Of a stretch of 64,000 nucleotides of DNA, positions 44,578-52,165 are shown one piece after another (position 1 is the stretch's first letter; each line of letters opens with the position of its first letter). The notes beneath the pieces were generated by a model. That model had not been told where the DNA came from. It did no database searches and worked only from the letters and a program-made list of their open reading frames with translations. The DNA is taken from assembly GCF_022179125.1 (NCBI RefSeq), contig NZ_BPQG01000054.1, forward strand, positions 1 through 64,000, given 5' to 3'. Source of the stretch: Methylobacterium cerastii. Its GTDB lineage: Bacteria > Pseudomonadota > Alphaproteobacteria > Rhizobiales > Beijerinckiaceae. The position numbers were made by a program, and so were the translations under genes.

Positions 44578-45438
44578 ATGCCGCCCCGCCCGCTCGACAT
44601 AGACAGCGTTCAGGCCTTCGTGCTCACCGTGGACCTGGCGAGCTTCACCCGCGCCGCCGAGGCGCTGGAGACCTCGCAGGCCGGGATCAGCCTGCGGCTC
44701 AAGCGGCTGGAGGACCGGCTCGGCTGCCGCCTCGTCGATCGCACGCCGCGCAACGTCCGGGCCTCGGCGCAAGGCGAGTGCTTCCTGCCCGCGGCCCGCG
44801 GCCTGCTCGCCGCCCACGACCGGGCGATGGCCGACCTCGTCGCGGCGCCCCCTGCCCGTCTGGTCCTCGGGATCAGCGACCACGTCGCCGGCCCGGACCT
44901 GCCCGCGCTGCTGCACCGGCTCGGGCTTGCCGGTTCGGGCCTCGTCGTCGAGGTGCGGATCGCCTCCTCGCGCGACCTGATGCGCCTGTTCGATGCGGGC
45001 GAGCTCGACGCGGCGATCGTCCGAAGCGAGGACCCGACCGATGCGGGCGGAACGGTGCTGGCCGAGGAGCACCTCGCATGGTTCGCCGCCCCCGGCTTCC
45101 GGTTCGAGCCCGGCGCGCCCCTGCCGATGGCGACGCTGGCCGGCCCCTGCAACGTCCGGGCGGCGGCGCTCCGCGCCCTCGACGCGGCCGACCTGCCCTG
45201 GTGCGAGACTTTCGTCGGCGGCGGCGTCCTCGCCGTCGGCGCCGCGGTCGGGGCCGGGCTCGCGGTTGCGGCGCTAGCCCCGAGCGTTGCGCCGGCCGGC
45301 GCCCGCGACGTCGGCGCCGCGTTCGGGCTGCCGGCCCTGCCGCTCACCCGGATCGTGCTGCACGTCCGGGCGCCGGACCCGCGCGCCGCCGCGGCCTTGC
45401 GGACGCTGGCAGCGGCGTATCGCGGCGCGGCGCGCTGA
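44578..45438 (+). CDS. LysR-type transcriptional regulator
   Basis: 286 residues. Winged HTH at the N terminus (AFVLTVDLASFTRAAEALET, SQAGISLRLKRLEDRLGCRL), then a substrate-binding domain (LVLGISDHVAGPDLPALL and following). Start at the ATG at 44578; a GTG at 44575 directly precedes it. Divergent from the tautomerase gene; the palindrome at 44539-44558 is a likely binding site. Confidence 0.92.
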   Translation: MPPRPLDIDSVQAFVLTVDLASFTRAAEALETSQAGISLRLKRLEDRLGCRLVDRTPRNVRASAQGECFLPAARGLLAAHDRAMADLVAAPPARLVLGISDHVAGPDLPALLHRLGLAGSGLVVEVRIASSRDLMRLFDAGELDAAIVRSEDPTDAGGTVLAEEHLAWFAAPGFRFEPGAPLPMATLAGPCNVRAAALRALDAADLPWCETFVGGGVLAVGAAVGAGLAVAALAPSVAPAGARDVGAAFGLPALPLTRIVLHVRAPDPRAAAALRTLAAAYRGAAR

Positions 45439-45442
45439 GGGC

Positions 45443-45844
45443 TCATCCCTTGAAGGTCGGAACCGGCGGCAGGTCGGCCACGACGAGGGTGTCGCCTTCG
45501 AAGCCGCGCACCGTGCGCGTGCCGTCGAGGTTCATCAGAAGGTGCCGCCCCGGGGAGGCCCGGCGGATCGTCTCGGCGATGTCGGCGGCCCGTGCCAGCA
45601 CGACGCCTCTGCGGTTCAACGGCAGGGCGACGACGGCGACGGCAGCGCCCTTCAGGCTCTGTTGGAAGGCCATGTTCTTGTCGTTGGTGAGCAGCACCGA
45701 ATAGCCCGCCGCCTCCACGCGGCGAAGGAGCACGCCGTTCCGCAGGCCGATCCAGGTCGGATCGAACGCGGCGGCGTCGAGACCGAGGGCACGGAGCGCG
45801 CCGGCCAAGCTCCGCGGCACGCCCTCGTCCAGCACGACCTTCAT
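45443..45844 (-). CDS. PIN-like toxin, DUF5615 family
   Basis: 133 residues. MKVVLDEGVPRSLAGALRAL at the N terminus, GYSVLLTNDKNMAFQQ and a C-terminal helix carry the scattered acidic residues of PIN-like nucleases (LDE, TND). DUF5615 proteins pair with DUF433 antitoxins. The ATG overlaps the stop of the DUF433 gene by 4 bp. RNase activity is inferred from the fold. Confidence 0.85.
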   Translation of the reverse strand: MKVVLDEGVPRSLAGALRALGLDAAAFDPTWIGLRNGVLLRRVEAAGYSVLLTNDKNMAFQQSLKGAAVAVVALPLNRRGVVLARAADIAETIRRASPGRHLLMNLDGTRTVRGFEGDTLVVADLPPVPTFKG

Positions 45845-46083
45845 GCGGCCTTCGGCGCCGCCAGACCGGCCGATGCGAGCTGCAGGACCTGCACGACGTC
45901 GCCACGGTCGAGCGTCGGATAGTCCTCGAGGATGTCTCCGATCGACAACCCGTCCGCCAGGTTCTCGAACACCACCTCGACGGGGACGCGCGTCCGCCGG
46001 AAGACGCGGCGCCCACCGAGTATGCCGGGATCCGAGGTGATCAGGTCGTCCAGCGACAGCGGTTCCTCGCACTCGGTCGTCAT
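45841..46083 (-). CDS. DUF433-family antitoxin
   Basis: 80 residues. DUF433 HTH: ITSDPGILGGRRVFRRTRVP, VEVVFENLADGLSIGDILED and YPTLDRGDVVQVLQLA. It overlaps the DUF5615 toxin gene by 4 bp, antitoxin first. This is the common VapBC-like pair. Confidence 0.9.
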   Translation of the reverse strand: MTTECEEPLSLDDLITSDPGILGGRRVFRRTRVPVEVVFENLADGLSIGDILEDYPTLDRGDVVQVLQLASAGLAAPKAA

Positions 46084-46130
46084 CGATCGTCGTCCGGCTC
46101 GGTTGTCGGTCGGCGCAGGATGCGGCGTTT

Positions 46131-46174
46131 ACCGTGAAAACGAAACAGCCCGTCCGCGCGAACGGCCGGGCTGT
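46131..46174 (-). terminator. Intrinsic terminator downstream of secB
   Basis: ACAGCCCG and CGGGCTGT stem (46145-46174), followed on the minus strand by TTTCGTTTTC. A second hairpin, the palindrome CGGGGGCTTAAGCCCCCG at 46183-46200, lies between it and the secB stop. Confidence 0.75.
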
Positions 46175-46213
46175 CGTCGGGGCGGGGGCTTAAGCCCCCG
46201 AGTGGAATCGAAA

Positions 46214-46714
46214 TCAGGAGGCGAGCGGGCCGGTCGCCTCGGCGCCGCCCTGCGCTTCCATCGCCTTCTGGCGGTAGAGGCCGACGAAGTCGATCGGATC
46301 GATGTAGAGCGGCGGGAATCCGCCGTTGCGCACAGCCTCGGCCACGATCTGGCGGGCGAACGGGAACAGCAGGCGCGGGCACTCGATCATCACCGCCGGG
46401 TGGACCTGGTCCTGCGGGATGTTGCGCATGCGGAACACGCCGGCATACTTCAGGTCGAAGGCGAACAGCACGTCGCCGTTGATCTTGGCGTCGCCCTCCA
46501 GCGTCAACTCGACCTCGAAGTCGGCCTCGGCGAGCTGCTGCGCGTTGACGTTGACCTGGATGCTGATCTGCGGACCCTGGCCGTCCTGGGGCTGGAGCGA
46601 GCGCGGGGCGTTCGGGTTCTCGAAGGACAGGTCCTTGGTGTACTGCGCGAGCGCGTTGATCGCGGGGGCCTCGTCGGCCTGACCGTTGCCGTTCGGTGCG
46701 GGGGAATCGGCCAT
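46214..46714 (-). CDS. secB: Protein-export chaperone SecB
   Basis: Tetrameric chaperone delivering preproteins to SecA. 166 residues. [20 protein letters not shown] near the N terminus, [28 protein letters not shown], then [20 protein letters not shown] and [16 protein letters not shown]. All core motifs are intact. Divergent from the Tim44-domain gene, the usual alphaproteobacterial order. Confidence 0.97.
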   Translation of the reverse strand: MADSPAPNGNGQADEAPAINALAQYTKDLSFENPNAPRSLQPQDGQGPQISIQVNVNAQQLAEADFEVELTLEGDAKINGDVLFAFDLKYAGVFRMRNIPQDQVHPAVMIECPRLLFPFARQIVAEAVRNGGFPPLYIDPIDFVGLYRQKAMEAQGGAEATGPLAS

Positions 46715-47170
46715 GGCGGGTCATCCTTCTCGAAAGATCGAACACCGGCCGCGGGCCGATGGCTAGGGGTGACCGCCTTGCCCGTGTGGTCGCGCGGTCG
46801 TTCAGCAGAGGCCCGGCGGCTAACATGCCCGCCCCCGGTGGACAAGCGAGGCGCCGGCAGCCGCGGATGCAGCGCGGGGTCTCCGTAGACGGTCGCCGTC
46901 CGGTGAGCCCCGGCCCGGCGCGACGACGCGGCCGGTGCGATCCCCCGCGATGCCGCCTGGAACCGGCCGGCGCATTGCCCCATATGCCCATTGCCCCCTA
47001 TGCAAAGGGGGACGCGGCGCGTTCTCCGCGAGGCCGGCCACGCCCGCGGCGGATTCGTGCGGCATGACCGGACTCGCGTGCGACCCCTCTCGGATTTCCC
47101 GTCAGCCGCGCGCACGGGCCAAGGCTGCGGCCGCGGTCCGGGCTCCACGGCGGCCACCATCGGATCGGTG
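46715..47170. other. Divergent region secB / Tim44-domain gene
   Basis: 456 bp with no recognised gene. It holds two near-identical 15-bp direct repeats (CATTGCCCCATATGC at 46973-46987 and CATTGCCCCCTATGC at 46989-47003), 16 bp apart in phase, which could be a binding site. Confidence 0.5.
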
Positions 47171-47887
47171 ATGCAGGACAGCTTCGACGTGACGACGATC
47201 ATCTTCCTGGCGCTCGCCGTCTTCGTGATCTGGCGGCTGCGCTCGGTCCTCGGGCAGAAGACCGGCACCGAGCGCGCACCGTTCAAGCCGGTGGACCGCA
47301 GCCGCACCGAGCCCCAGCCCGGCCGCAGCGAGGGCGACAACGTCGTGCGCCTGCCGGGCGCCGACCGGGCGCTCCCCGAGCGCAACGCCGAGACCCAGGC
47401 GCGCGACTGGCGCGGCATCGCCGAGCCGGGCTCGGCGGTGGCCCGCGGCCTGGAAGCGATCGTCCAGGCCGAGCCCGGCTTCGAGCCGCGCGCCTTCCTC
47501 GAAGGGGCCAAGGGCGCCTACGAGGCGATCATGATCGCCTTCGCCAAGGGCGACCGGAAGACCCTGAAGTCCTTGCTCTCCCGCGAGGTCGGCGACGCGT
47601 TCGAGCGCGCCATCGCCGAGCGCGAGAAGAACCGCCAGACGGTGGAGACCACCTTCGTCTCGATCGACAAGGCCGAGATCGTCGCCGTCGACGTGAAGAA
47701 CCGCGTCGCGCAGGTGACGGTGCGGTTCCTCTCGAACCTCATCACCGCCACCCGCAACGCCGACGGCGTCGTGGTGGACGGCAGCGCCGAGGCAGTGGTC
47801 GAGGTGCCCGACGTCTGGACCTTCGCCCGCACGCTCGGCACCCGCGACCCGAACTGGCAGCTCGTCGCCACCGAGGCGGGCGCCTGA
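47171..47887 (+). CDS. Tim44/TimA-domain membrane protein
   Basis: 238 residues. One N-terminal membrane helix (DVTTIIFLALAVFVIWRL), a charged linker, and a C-terminal Tim44-like domain: PGFEPRAFLEGAKGAYEAIM, IAFAKGDRKTLKSLLSREVG, FVSIDKAEIVAVDVKNRVAQ and VPDVWTFARTLGTRDPNWQL. In alphaproteobacteria such TimA proteins are membrane-anchored with unknown partners; the mitochondrial Tim44 descends from them. ATG at 47171. mltA is next, 31 bp on. Confidence 0.92.
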   Translation: MQDSFDVTTIIFLALAVFVIWRLRSVLGQKTGTERAPFKPVDRSRTEPQPGRSEGDNVVRLPGADRALPERNAETQARDWRGIAEPGSAVARGLEAIVQAEPGFEPRAFLEGAKGAYEAIMIAFAKGDRKTLKSLLSREVGDAFERAIAEREKNRQTVETTFVSIDKAEIVAVDVKNRVAQVTVRFLSNLITATRNADGVVVDGSAEAVVEVPDVWTFARTLGTRDPNWQLVATEAGA

Positions 47888-47918
47888 GGCCGTCCACGCA
47901 ACCGATCGTTCCCGACCT

Positions 47919-49106
47919 ATGGCACTCCGACGCCTCCCCCGCCCGACCGCAGCGTTCCGCGCTGCGGTCGCTCTCGTTTCAGGGATCGCCCCGGCCACCG
48001 CCGAGCCGCTGCGCGTCGGCAACGCCGTGCTGGAGCCGGTGGAGCTTGCCGCCCTGCCCGGCTGGCAGGCGGACGAGACGCGGGCCGCGTTCGAGGCCTT
48101 CCGGCGGACCTGCGCCGCGCCCGGCCCCAACCCGCCGCAGGCCGCCGGCGTCGCGGGCTATCCTGCCGACCTCGCCGCCGCCTGCACGGCCGCCGCCGCC
48201 CTCGCACCGGATCAGGCGAAGGGCTTCTTCCGCGAGCGGTTCTCCGCCTACCGGGTCGTGCGCCCGGCAGACGGCACCGAGCCCGAGCGCAGGGCCGGGT
48301 TCCTCACCGGCTACTTCGAGCCGCAGCTCGACGGATCGCTGACCCCCGGCCCCGGCTACACGGCAGCCGTGCTCGCCCGTCCCGACGACCTCGTGACCCT
48401 CGGCCCCGGCGAGACCCGTCCCGGCCTCGATCCGGCTCTTCGCGCCGGGCGGCAGGGGGAGGCCGGGTTCGAGCCCTATCCCGACCGCGCCGCGATCGAG
48501 GATGGGGCGATCGCCGCCCGCACCCATCCGCTGCTGTGGCTGCGCGACGCCGTCGACCTGTTCGTGCTGCAGGTGCAGGGCTCGGGCCGCGTCCGCCTGC
48601 CCGACGGCACGGCGATCCGCGTGCTCTACGACGGCAAGAACGGCCGGCCCTACACCTCCATCGGCAAGCTGCTGGTGGGGGAGGGGCACTTGGCGTTGAA
48701 CGACCTCAGCCTCGCCCGCTGGACCGCGTGGCTGCGCACGCACCCGGACCACGCCCGCCGCCTGATGCGGATGAACGCCTCCTACATCTTCTTCCGCATC
48801 GAGCCCGTCGTCGATGCGGCCCTGGGTCCGCCGGGTGCGGCCGGCGCACCCTTGAGCCCCGGCCGCAGCATGGCTGTCGACAGCGGCCTGTGGCGCTACG
48901 GGCTGCCGTTCTGGCTGGACGGCAAGCTGCCGGGACAGCCAGGCAGCGGGCACCTCGTGATCGCGGCCGACACCGGCTCGGCCATCCTCGGCCCGGCCCG
49001 CGGCGACCTCTACGTCGGCACCGGCGCGGCCGCCGGCGTCGCGGCAGGCGACCTCCACACCAAGCCCGGATTCATCGTGCTGCTGCCGAAGCCGGCCGCG
49101 CCATGA
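47919..49106 (+). CDS. mltA: Membrane-bound lytic murein transglycosylase A
   Basis: Cleaves peptidoglycan to 1,6-anhydromuramyl products. 395 residues. Signal peptide at the N terminus (AAFRAAVALVSGIAPATAEP), no clear lipobox. MltA barrel: FLTGYFEPQLDGS, LLWLRDAVDLFVLQVQGSGR and VRLPDGTAIRVLYDGKNGRP. A 3D domain with AVDSGLWRYGLPFWLD and LVIAADTGSAILGPARGDLY includes the catalytic Asp in DTGSAI. It follows the Tim44-domain gene. Confidence 0.94.
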   Translation: MALRRLPRPTAAFRAAVALVSGIAPATAEPLRVGNAVLEPVELAALPGWQADETRAAFEAFRRTCAAPGPNPPQAAGVAGYPADLAAACTAAAALAPDQAKGFFRERFSAYRVVRPADGTEPERRAGFLTGYFEPQLDGSLTPGPGYTAAVLARPDDLVTLGPGETRPGLDPALRAGRQGEAGFEPYPDRAAIEDGAIAARTHPLLWLRDAVDLFVLQVQGSGRVRLPDGTAIRVLYDGKNGRPYTSIGKLLVGEGHLALNDLSLARWTAWLRTHPDHARRLMRMNASYIFFRIEPVVDAALGPPGAAGAPLSPGRSMAVDSGLWRYGLPFWLDGKLPGQPGSGHLVIAADTGSAILGPARGDLYVGTGAAAGVAAGDLHTKPGFIVLLPKPAAP

Positions 49107-49199
49107 GCGGGCTTATCGATGGTTCGCAGGCACCCACCGATGCGCGCCTCGGCCCGCTCCCGCTGACCGACCGCGCAAATCCGGTTTTCGGCCCCTCCC

Positions 49200-49313
49200 C
49201 GTCATTCCGGGGCGCCGAAGGCGAGCCCGGAATCCAGAACCCCAGGTCGTTGTCCAGCCTGGCACGTCGGCGGCTCTGGATCCCGGGCTCTGCTGCGCAG
49301 CCCCGGGATGACG
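49200..49313. repeat. Palindromic intergenic repeat, family B (copy 2)
   Basis: About 114 bp. Ends CGTCATTCCGGGGCGCCG and CCCCGGGATGACG, inner pair GGAATCCAGAA / CTGGATCCCGGGC. It aligns with the copy at 11056-11169. It separates mltA from the Smr gene in the 49107-49443 gap; the rest of that gap shows nothing. Confidence 0.88.
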
Positions 49314-49443
49314 GGGAGGGGGTTGGATCAGGATCGACCCCTTCGGCTCCGATCACGGTGACCTGGACGACGGGACCTCGCGAGACAGGATCGCGCAGGC
49401 TCCTCGGCGGCTGCATGTCCCAACTCCTTCGCAGAGTTCCGGC

Positions 49444-50130
49444 ATGAAACCGCCGCGTCGGCCGCGGGCGCTGTCCCGCGAGGATGCGCATCTGTGGGGG
49501 GAGATCGCCAAGCTGATCACCCCGCTGCGTGCCCGCGTGACGCTGCGCAAGCCCAAGCTAGCCGCCGTGGACGCCACGCCCGCCGCGAAGGCCACGGCGA
49601 AGAATTCGCCGGCTAAGGGCATCGCCAGGAAGCCGGCGCCTGCACCGAAGCCCGTGCCGGCGATGCCGGTTGCCATCCCCGGCCCGGTCGCCGTGGTCGC
49701 GCCGGCGAAGCCGGTGAAGCGCGTGGTCCGGCTCGGCGCGGGCGCGCCGCCGGCCCCGGCCGCGCCGGTCCGCCCGGCCTTCGTCCCAGCCCCCGCCCCG
49801 CCCGGGCTGGAGCGTCGCGAGCGGCAGCGGATCAGCCGCGGCCTGCTGGCGATCGAGGGTCGGATCGACCTGCACGGGCTCTACCAGGCCGAGGCCCATG
49901 CGGCGTTGGTCGGCTTCCTGATGCGGGCGCGGGCCGCCGGCCACGCGCGGGTGCTGGTCGTGACCGGCAAAGGCGGCGAAGACGCCTACGCGGAGCGCGG
50001 CGTGCTGCGCCGCTCGGTGCCGCACTGGTTGCGCGGCGCGGACCTGCGCCCGATCGTGCTCGGCTTCGAGGAGGCCGCCCGCCACCACGGCGGCGCCGGC
50101 GCGCTCTACGTCCGCCTGCGGCGGCGTTGA
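49444..50130 (+). CDS. Smr-domain protein
   Basis: 228 residues. An N-terminal ALSREDAHLWGEIAKLITPL segment, typical of alphaproteobacterial Smr proteins, a Pro/Ala/Lys-rich linker (about 45-125), and a C-terminal Smr nuclease-like domain: AIEGRIDLHGLYQAEAHAAL with the DLHG motif, RVLVVTGKGG, and AARHHGGAGALYVRLRR. Smr domains can nick DNA or cut RNA. Normally mltA-smr are adjacent; a repeat is inserted between. Confidence 0.94.
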   Translation: MKPPRRPRALSREDAHLWGEIAKLITPLRARVTLRKPKLAAVDATPAAKATAKNSPAKGIARKPAPAPKPVPAMPVAIPGPVAVVAPAKPVKRVVRLGAGAPPAPAAPVRPAFVPAPAPPGLERRERQRISRGLLAIEGRIDLHGLYQAEAHAALVGFLMRARAAGHARVLVVTGKGGEDAYAERGVLRRSVPHWLRGADLRPIVLGFEEAARHHGGAGALYVRLRRR

Positions 50131-50197
50131 AGGCGCGGGTTAACCGGCGCAGGCTAATTGGGTAGGCGAAGCGGGGAAGCGTTCGGGACCGGACATC

Positions 50198-50926
50198 ATG
50201 CACGACGTCGTACGCGAGATCGTCCTCGACACCGAGACCACCGGCATCGATCCCAAGACCGGCGACCGGCTGATCGAGGTCGGCGCGGTCGAGCTCCTGA
50301 ACCACATTCCCACCGGCCGGACCTTCCACAAGTACTGCAACCCGCAACGGGCGGTCTCCGAGGGCGCCTTCAAGGTGCACGGCCTGTCCGACACGTTCCT
50401 ATCCGACAAGCCGCTGTTCTCGGAGATCGCCGACGCGCTCGTCGCATTCTGCGGCGACGCCCGCCTGGTGATCCACAACGCGCCGTTCGACGTCGGCTTC
50501 CTCAACATGGAATACGCCCGGCTCGGGGCGAAGGCGCCGCCGCCGATCGTGCTCGAGAGCGTGGTCGACACCCTGCCAATGGCGCGCCGCAAGCATCCCG
50601 GCGCGCCGGCAAACCTCGACGCCCTCTGCAGTCGCTACGGCATCGATACCAGCCGCCGCACCAAGCATGGCGCCTTGCTCGACGCGCAGATCCTGGCGGA
50701 GGTCTACATCGAGCTGCTGGGCGGCAAGCAGACCGGGTTCGACCTCGGCGCCGGCGCTGTGGCCGAAGCGGTCGCCGACTTCGGCGCCGAGAGCGTCGTC
50801 CGCACTGCCCGCACCACCCGCGCCCGCCTCACCGACGCCGAGCGCGCGCGCCACGCCGCCTTCCGCGCAAGCCTCGGCGTCAACGCGATCTGGGCCGAGT
50901 ACATCGGCGAGGATTCTGCGGTCTGA
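50198..50926 (+). CDS. dnaQ: DNA polymerase III epsilon subunit (proofreading exonuclease)
   Basis: 242 residues. DEDDh exonuclease: Exo I IVLDTETTGIDPKTGDRLIE, Exo II LVIHNAPFDVGFLNMEYARL, Exo III TKHGALLDAQILAEVYIELL with the catalytic His. A C-terminal polymerase-binding tail follows. Start at the ATG at 50198. dnaQ usually neighbours coaE in Rhizobiales; here they are 23 kb apart. Confidence 0.96.
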   Translation: MHDVVREIVLDTETTGIDPKTGDRLIEVGAVELLNHIPTGRTFHKYCNPQRAVSEGAFKVHGLSDTFLSDKPLFSEIADALVAFCGDARLVIHNAPFDVGFLNMEYARLGAKAPPPIVLESVVDTLPMARRKHPGAPANLDALCSRYGIDTSRRTKHGALLDAQILAEVYIELLGGKQTGFDLGAGAVAEAVADFGAESVVRTARTTRARLTDAERARHAAFRASLGVNAIWAEYIGEDSAV

Positions 50927-50958
50927 CGATGGTCGATCGATTTACACGCCCGCGGGGA

Positions 50959-51324
50959 TCACGAGGTCCCGGTGGACCTGTCCGATTGTCCGCCCAAAGC
51001 GTCCATGGCGGCTTCGGGCATCCGCGAGACGACGACGAGGAGAGCCGCCGCCGCCGGTTCCAGGGTGACGCGTCCCTGTTCCCAGTTGCGCCAGGTGCCG
51101 AGGGGAATGCGCAACGCCGCGGCGATTTCCTTCTGCGTCAGCCCCAGACGCACGCGAAGCGCCTGGGGCGACTCGACCACGCGGGCGACATCCGGCACGG
51201 GAAGGTCGCCGTAGCCGTCTTCGCTTCGGTACGCCTCGATCTGTGCCTCGGTGGTTGCGTCCAGCTTGGCTCGATCGACCGTCGGCGCATGCGTGCGGAG
51301 TTCGCTCAGACTGATCTTCGTCAC
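50959..51324 (-). CDS. XRE-family antitoxin of BrnT/XRE module 2
   Basis: 121 residues. Start at the GTG at 51324, in a GTGA overlap with the toxin stop. AAGGAG at 51333-51338 is its ribosome site and is encoded by the toxin's Lys-Glu-Arg codons. N-terminal LSELRTHAPTVDRAKLDATT matches the antitoxin at 30017-30496 in pattern, then an XRE HTH: LGLTQKEIAAALRIPLGTWR and NWEQGR. Convergent with dnaQ. Confidence 0.87.
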   Translation of the reverse strand: MTKISLSELRTHAPTVDRAKLDATTEAQIEAYRSEDGYGDLPVPDVARVVESPQALRVRLGLTQKEIAAALRIPLGTWRNWEQGRVTLEPAAAALLVVVSRMPEAAMDALGGQSDRSTGTS

Positions 51325-51593
51325 AAGGCACGCTCCTTCCGATGCGACGGCCATGCGGTGATGATCCAACGGATCGGCGCGCCTGCTTCGGTCGTCCGGT
51401 CGCCATAGACCACCATGTAGAACGTGCCGTCCCGGACGCCGACCGCGACCATCCGGATCTCACCGTCGTCCGTCCGGGTGTCCTGCCACGCGACCACCCG
51501 ATCGAGGAAGATCCCGGTCGCATCCGCGAAGCCGCAGCCGCGCGCTCGCTCCTTGCGGGGCTGGCCCTCCGCCCCATGACCGATCCGCCGCAT
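51321..51593 (-). CDS. BrnT-family toxin, module 2
   Basis: 90 residues. RKERARGCGFADATGIFLDR, then TRTDDGEIRMVAVGVRDG, YMVVYGDRTTEAGAPIRWII and SHRKERAL at the end follow the BrnT pattern, though more divergent than the toxin at 30451-30774. The start at the ATG at 51593 has no good ribosome site, so the N terminus is uncertain. It is divergent from the RHH gene at 51675. Catalytic residues are less clear than in module 1. Confidence 0.72.
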   Translation of the reverse strand: MRRIGHGAEGQPRKERARGCGFADATGIFLDRVVAWQDTRTDDGEIRMVAVGVRDGTFYMVVYGDRTTEAGAPIRWIITAWPSHRKERAL

Positions 51594-51674
51594 CACGTCT
51601 TGCTGCGCCGCCGCAAGATCGTATTGCAATGCAAAAACCGCTTCCCATATGCCATCCACACGGATGGTGACGGG

Positions 51675-52118
51675 ATGGTCGCGATGATGGAAGCGATGGT
51701 GCGGCCCAGAACCGCGAAGGTGCCGGCCCGGCAGCCCGACAGCGAGAAGATCACGATCAACCTCGGGCATGTCGATCTCGGGCATGTCGATCTCCTCGTC
51801 GCGGAAGGGCTGTTCTCGAACCGCAGCGACTTCATCCGCACCGCGATCCGCAACCAGATCGAGCGGCATGCCGACGTGACGCGCCAGTCGGTGGCGCGGC
51901 GCAGCGTCGAGCTCGGCCTGCGCCACATCGACCGGGCGAGCCTCGAGGCGGCACGGGCCGAGGGGCGGATGCTCGACATCCGCGTGCTCGGCCTCGCCAC
52001 CATCGCCGCCGACGTGACCCCCGAACTCGCCCGTGCGGCGATCGCCTCCCTCGACGTGCTCGGCAGCCTCCAGGCCAGCCCCGCCGTCCGCGCCGCCCTG
52101 GCCGACCGGCTGCGCTGA
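51675..52118 (+). CDS. Ribbon-helix-helix (CopG-like) regulator
   Basis: 147 residues. RHH: SEKITINLGHVDLGHVDLLV, AEGLFSNRSDFIRTAIRNQI. The rest is helical, with SVELGLRHIDRASLEAARAE and ATIAADVTPELARAAIASLD. The same RHH type stands beside PHB-depolymerase-family genes in other alphaproteobacteria. Start at the ATG at 51675. The esterase gene follows 47 bp downstream; it is the probable operon partner. Confidence 0.85.
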   Translation: MVAMMEAMVRPRTAKVPARQPDSEKITINLGHVDLGHVDLLVAEGLFSNRSDFIRTAIRNQIERHADVTRQSVARRSVELGLRHIDRASLEAARAEGRMLDIRVLGLATIAADVTPELARAAIASLDVLGSLQASPAVRAALADRLR

Positions 52119-52165
52119 GCTGCCCCGCCCTTTCCGATCCGCCCCCGGCGATCCGAGGACATCCC

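Noticed and set aside
47102-48130. 342-codon minus-strand frame opposite the Tim44-domain gene
   Set aside because: Antisense shadow of the Tim44-domain and mltA genes.
50140-50165. GTTAACC...CTAATTG upstream of dnaQ as a CtrA site
   Set aside because: The spacing between half-sites is eleven, not seven, and the second half is not TTAA.
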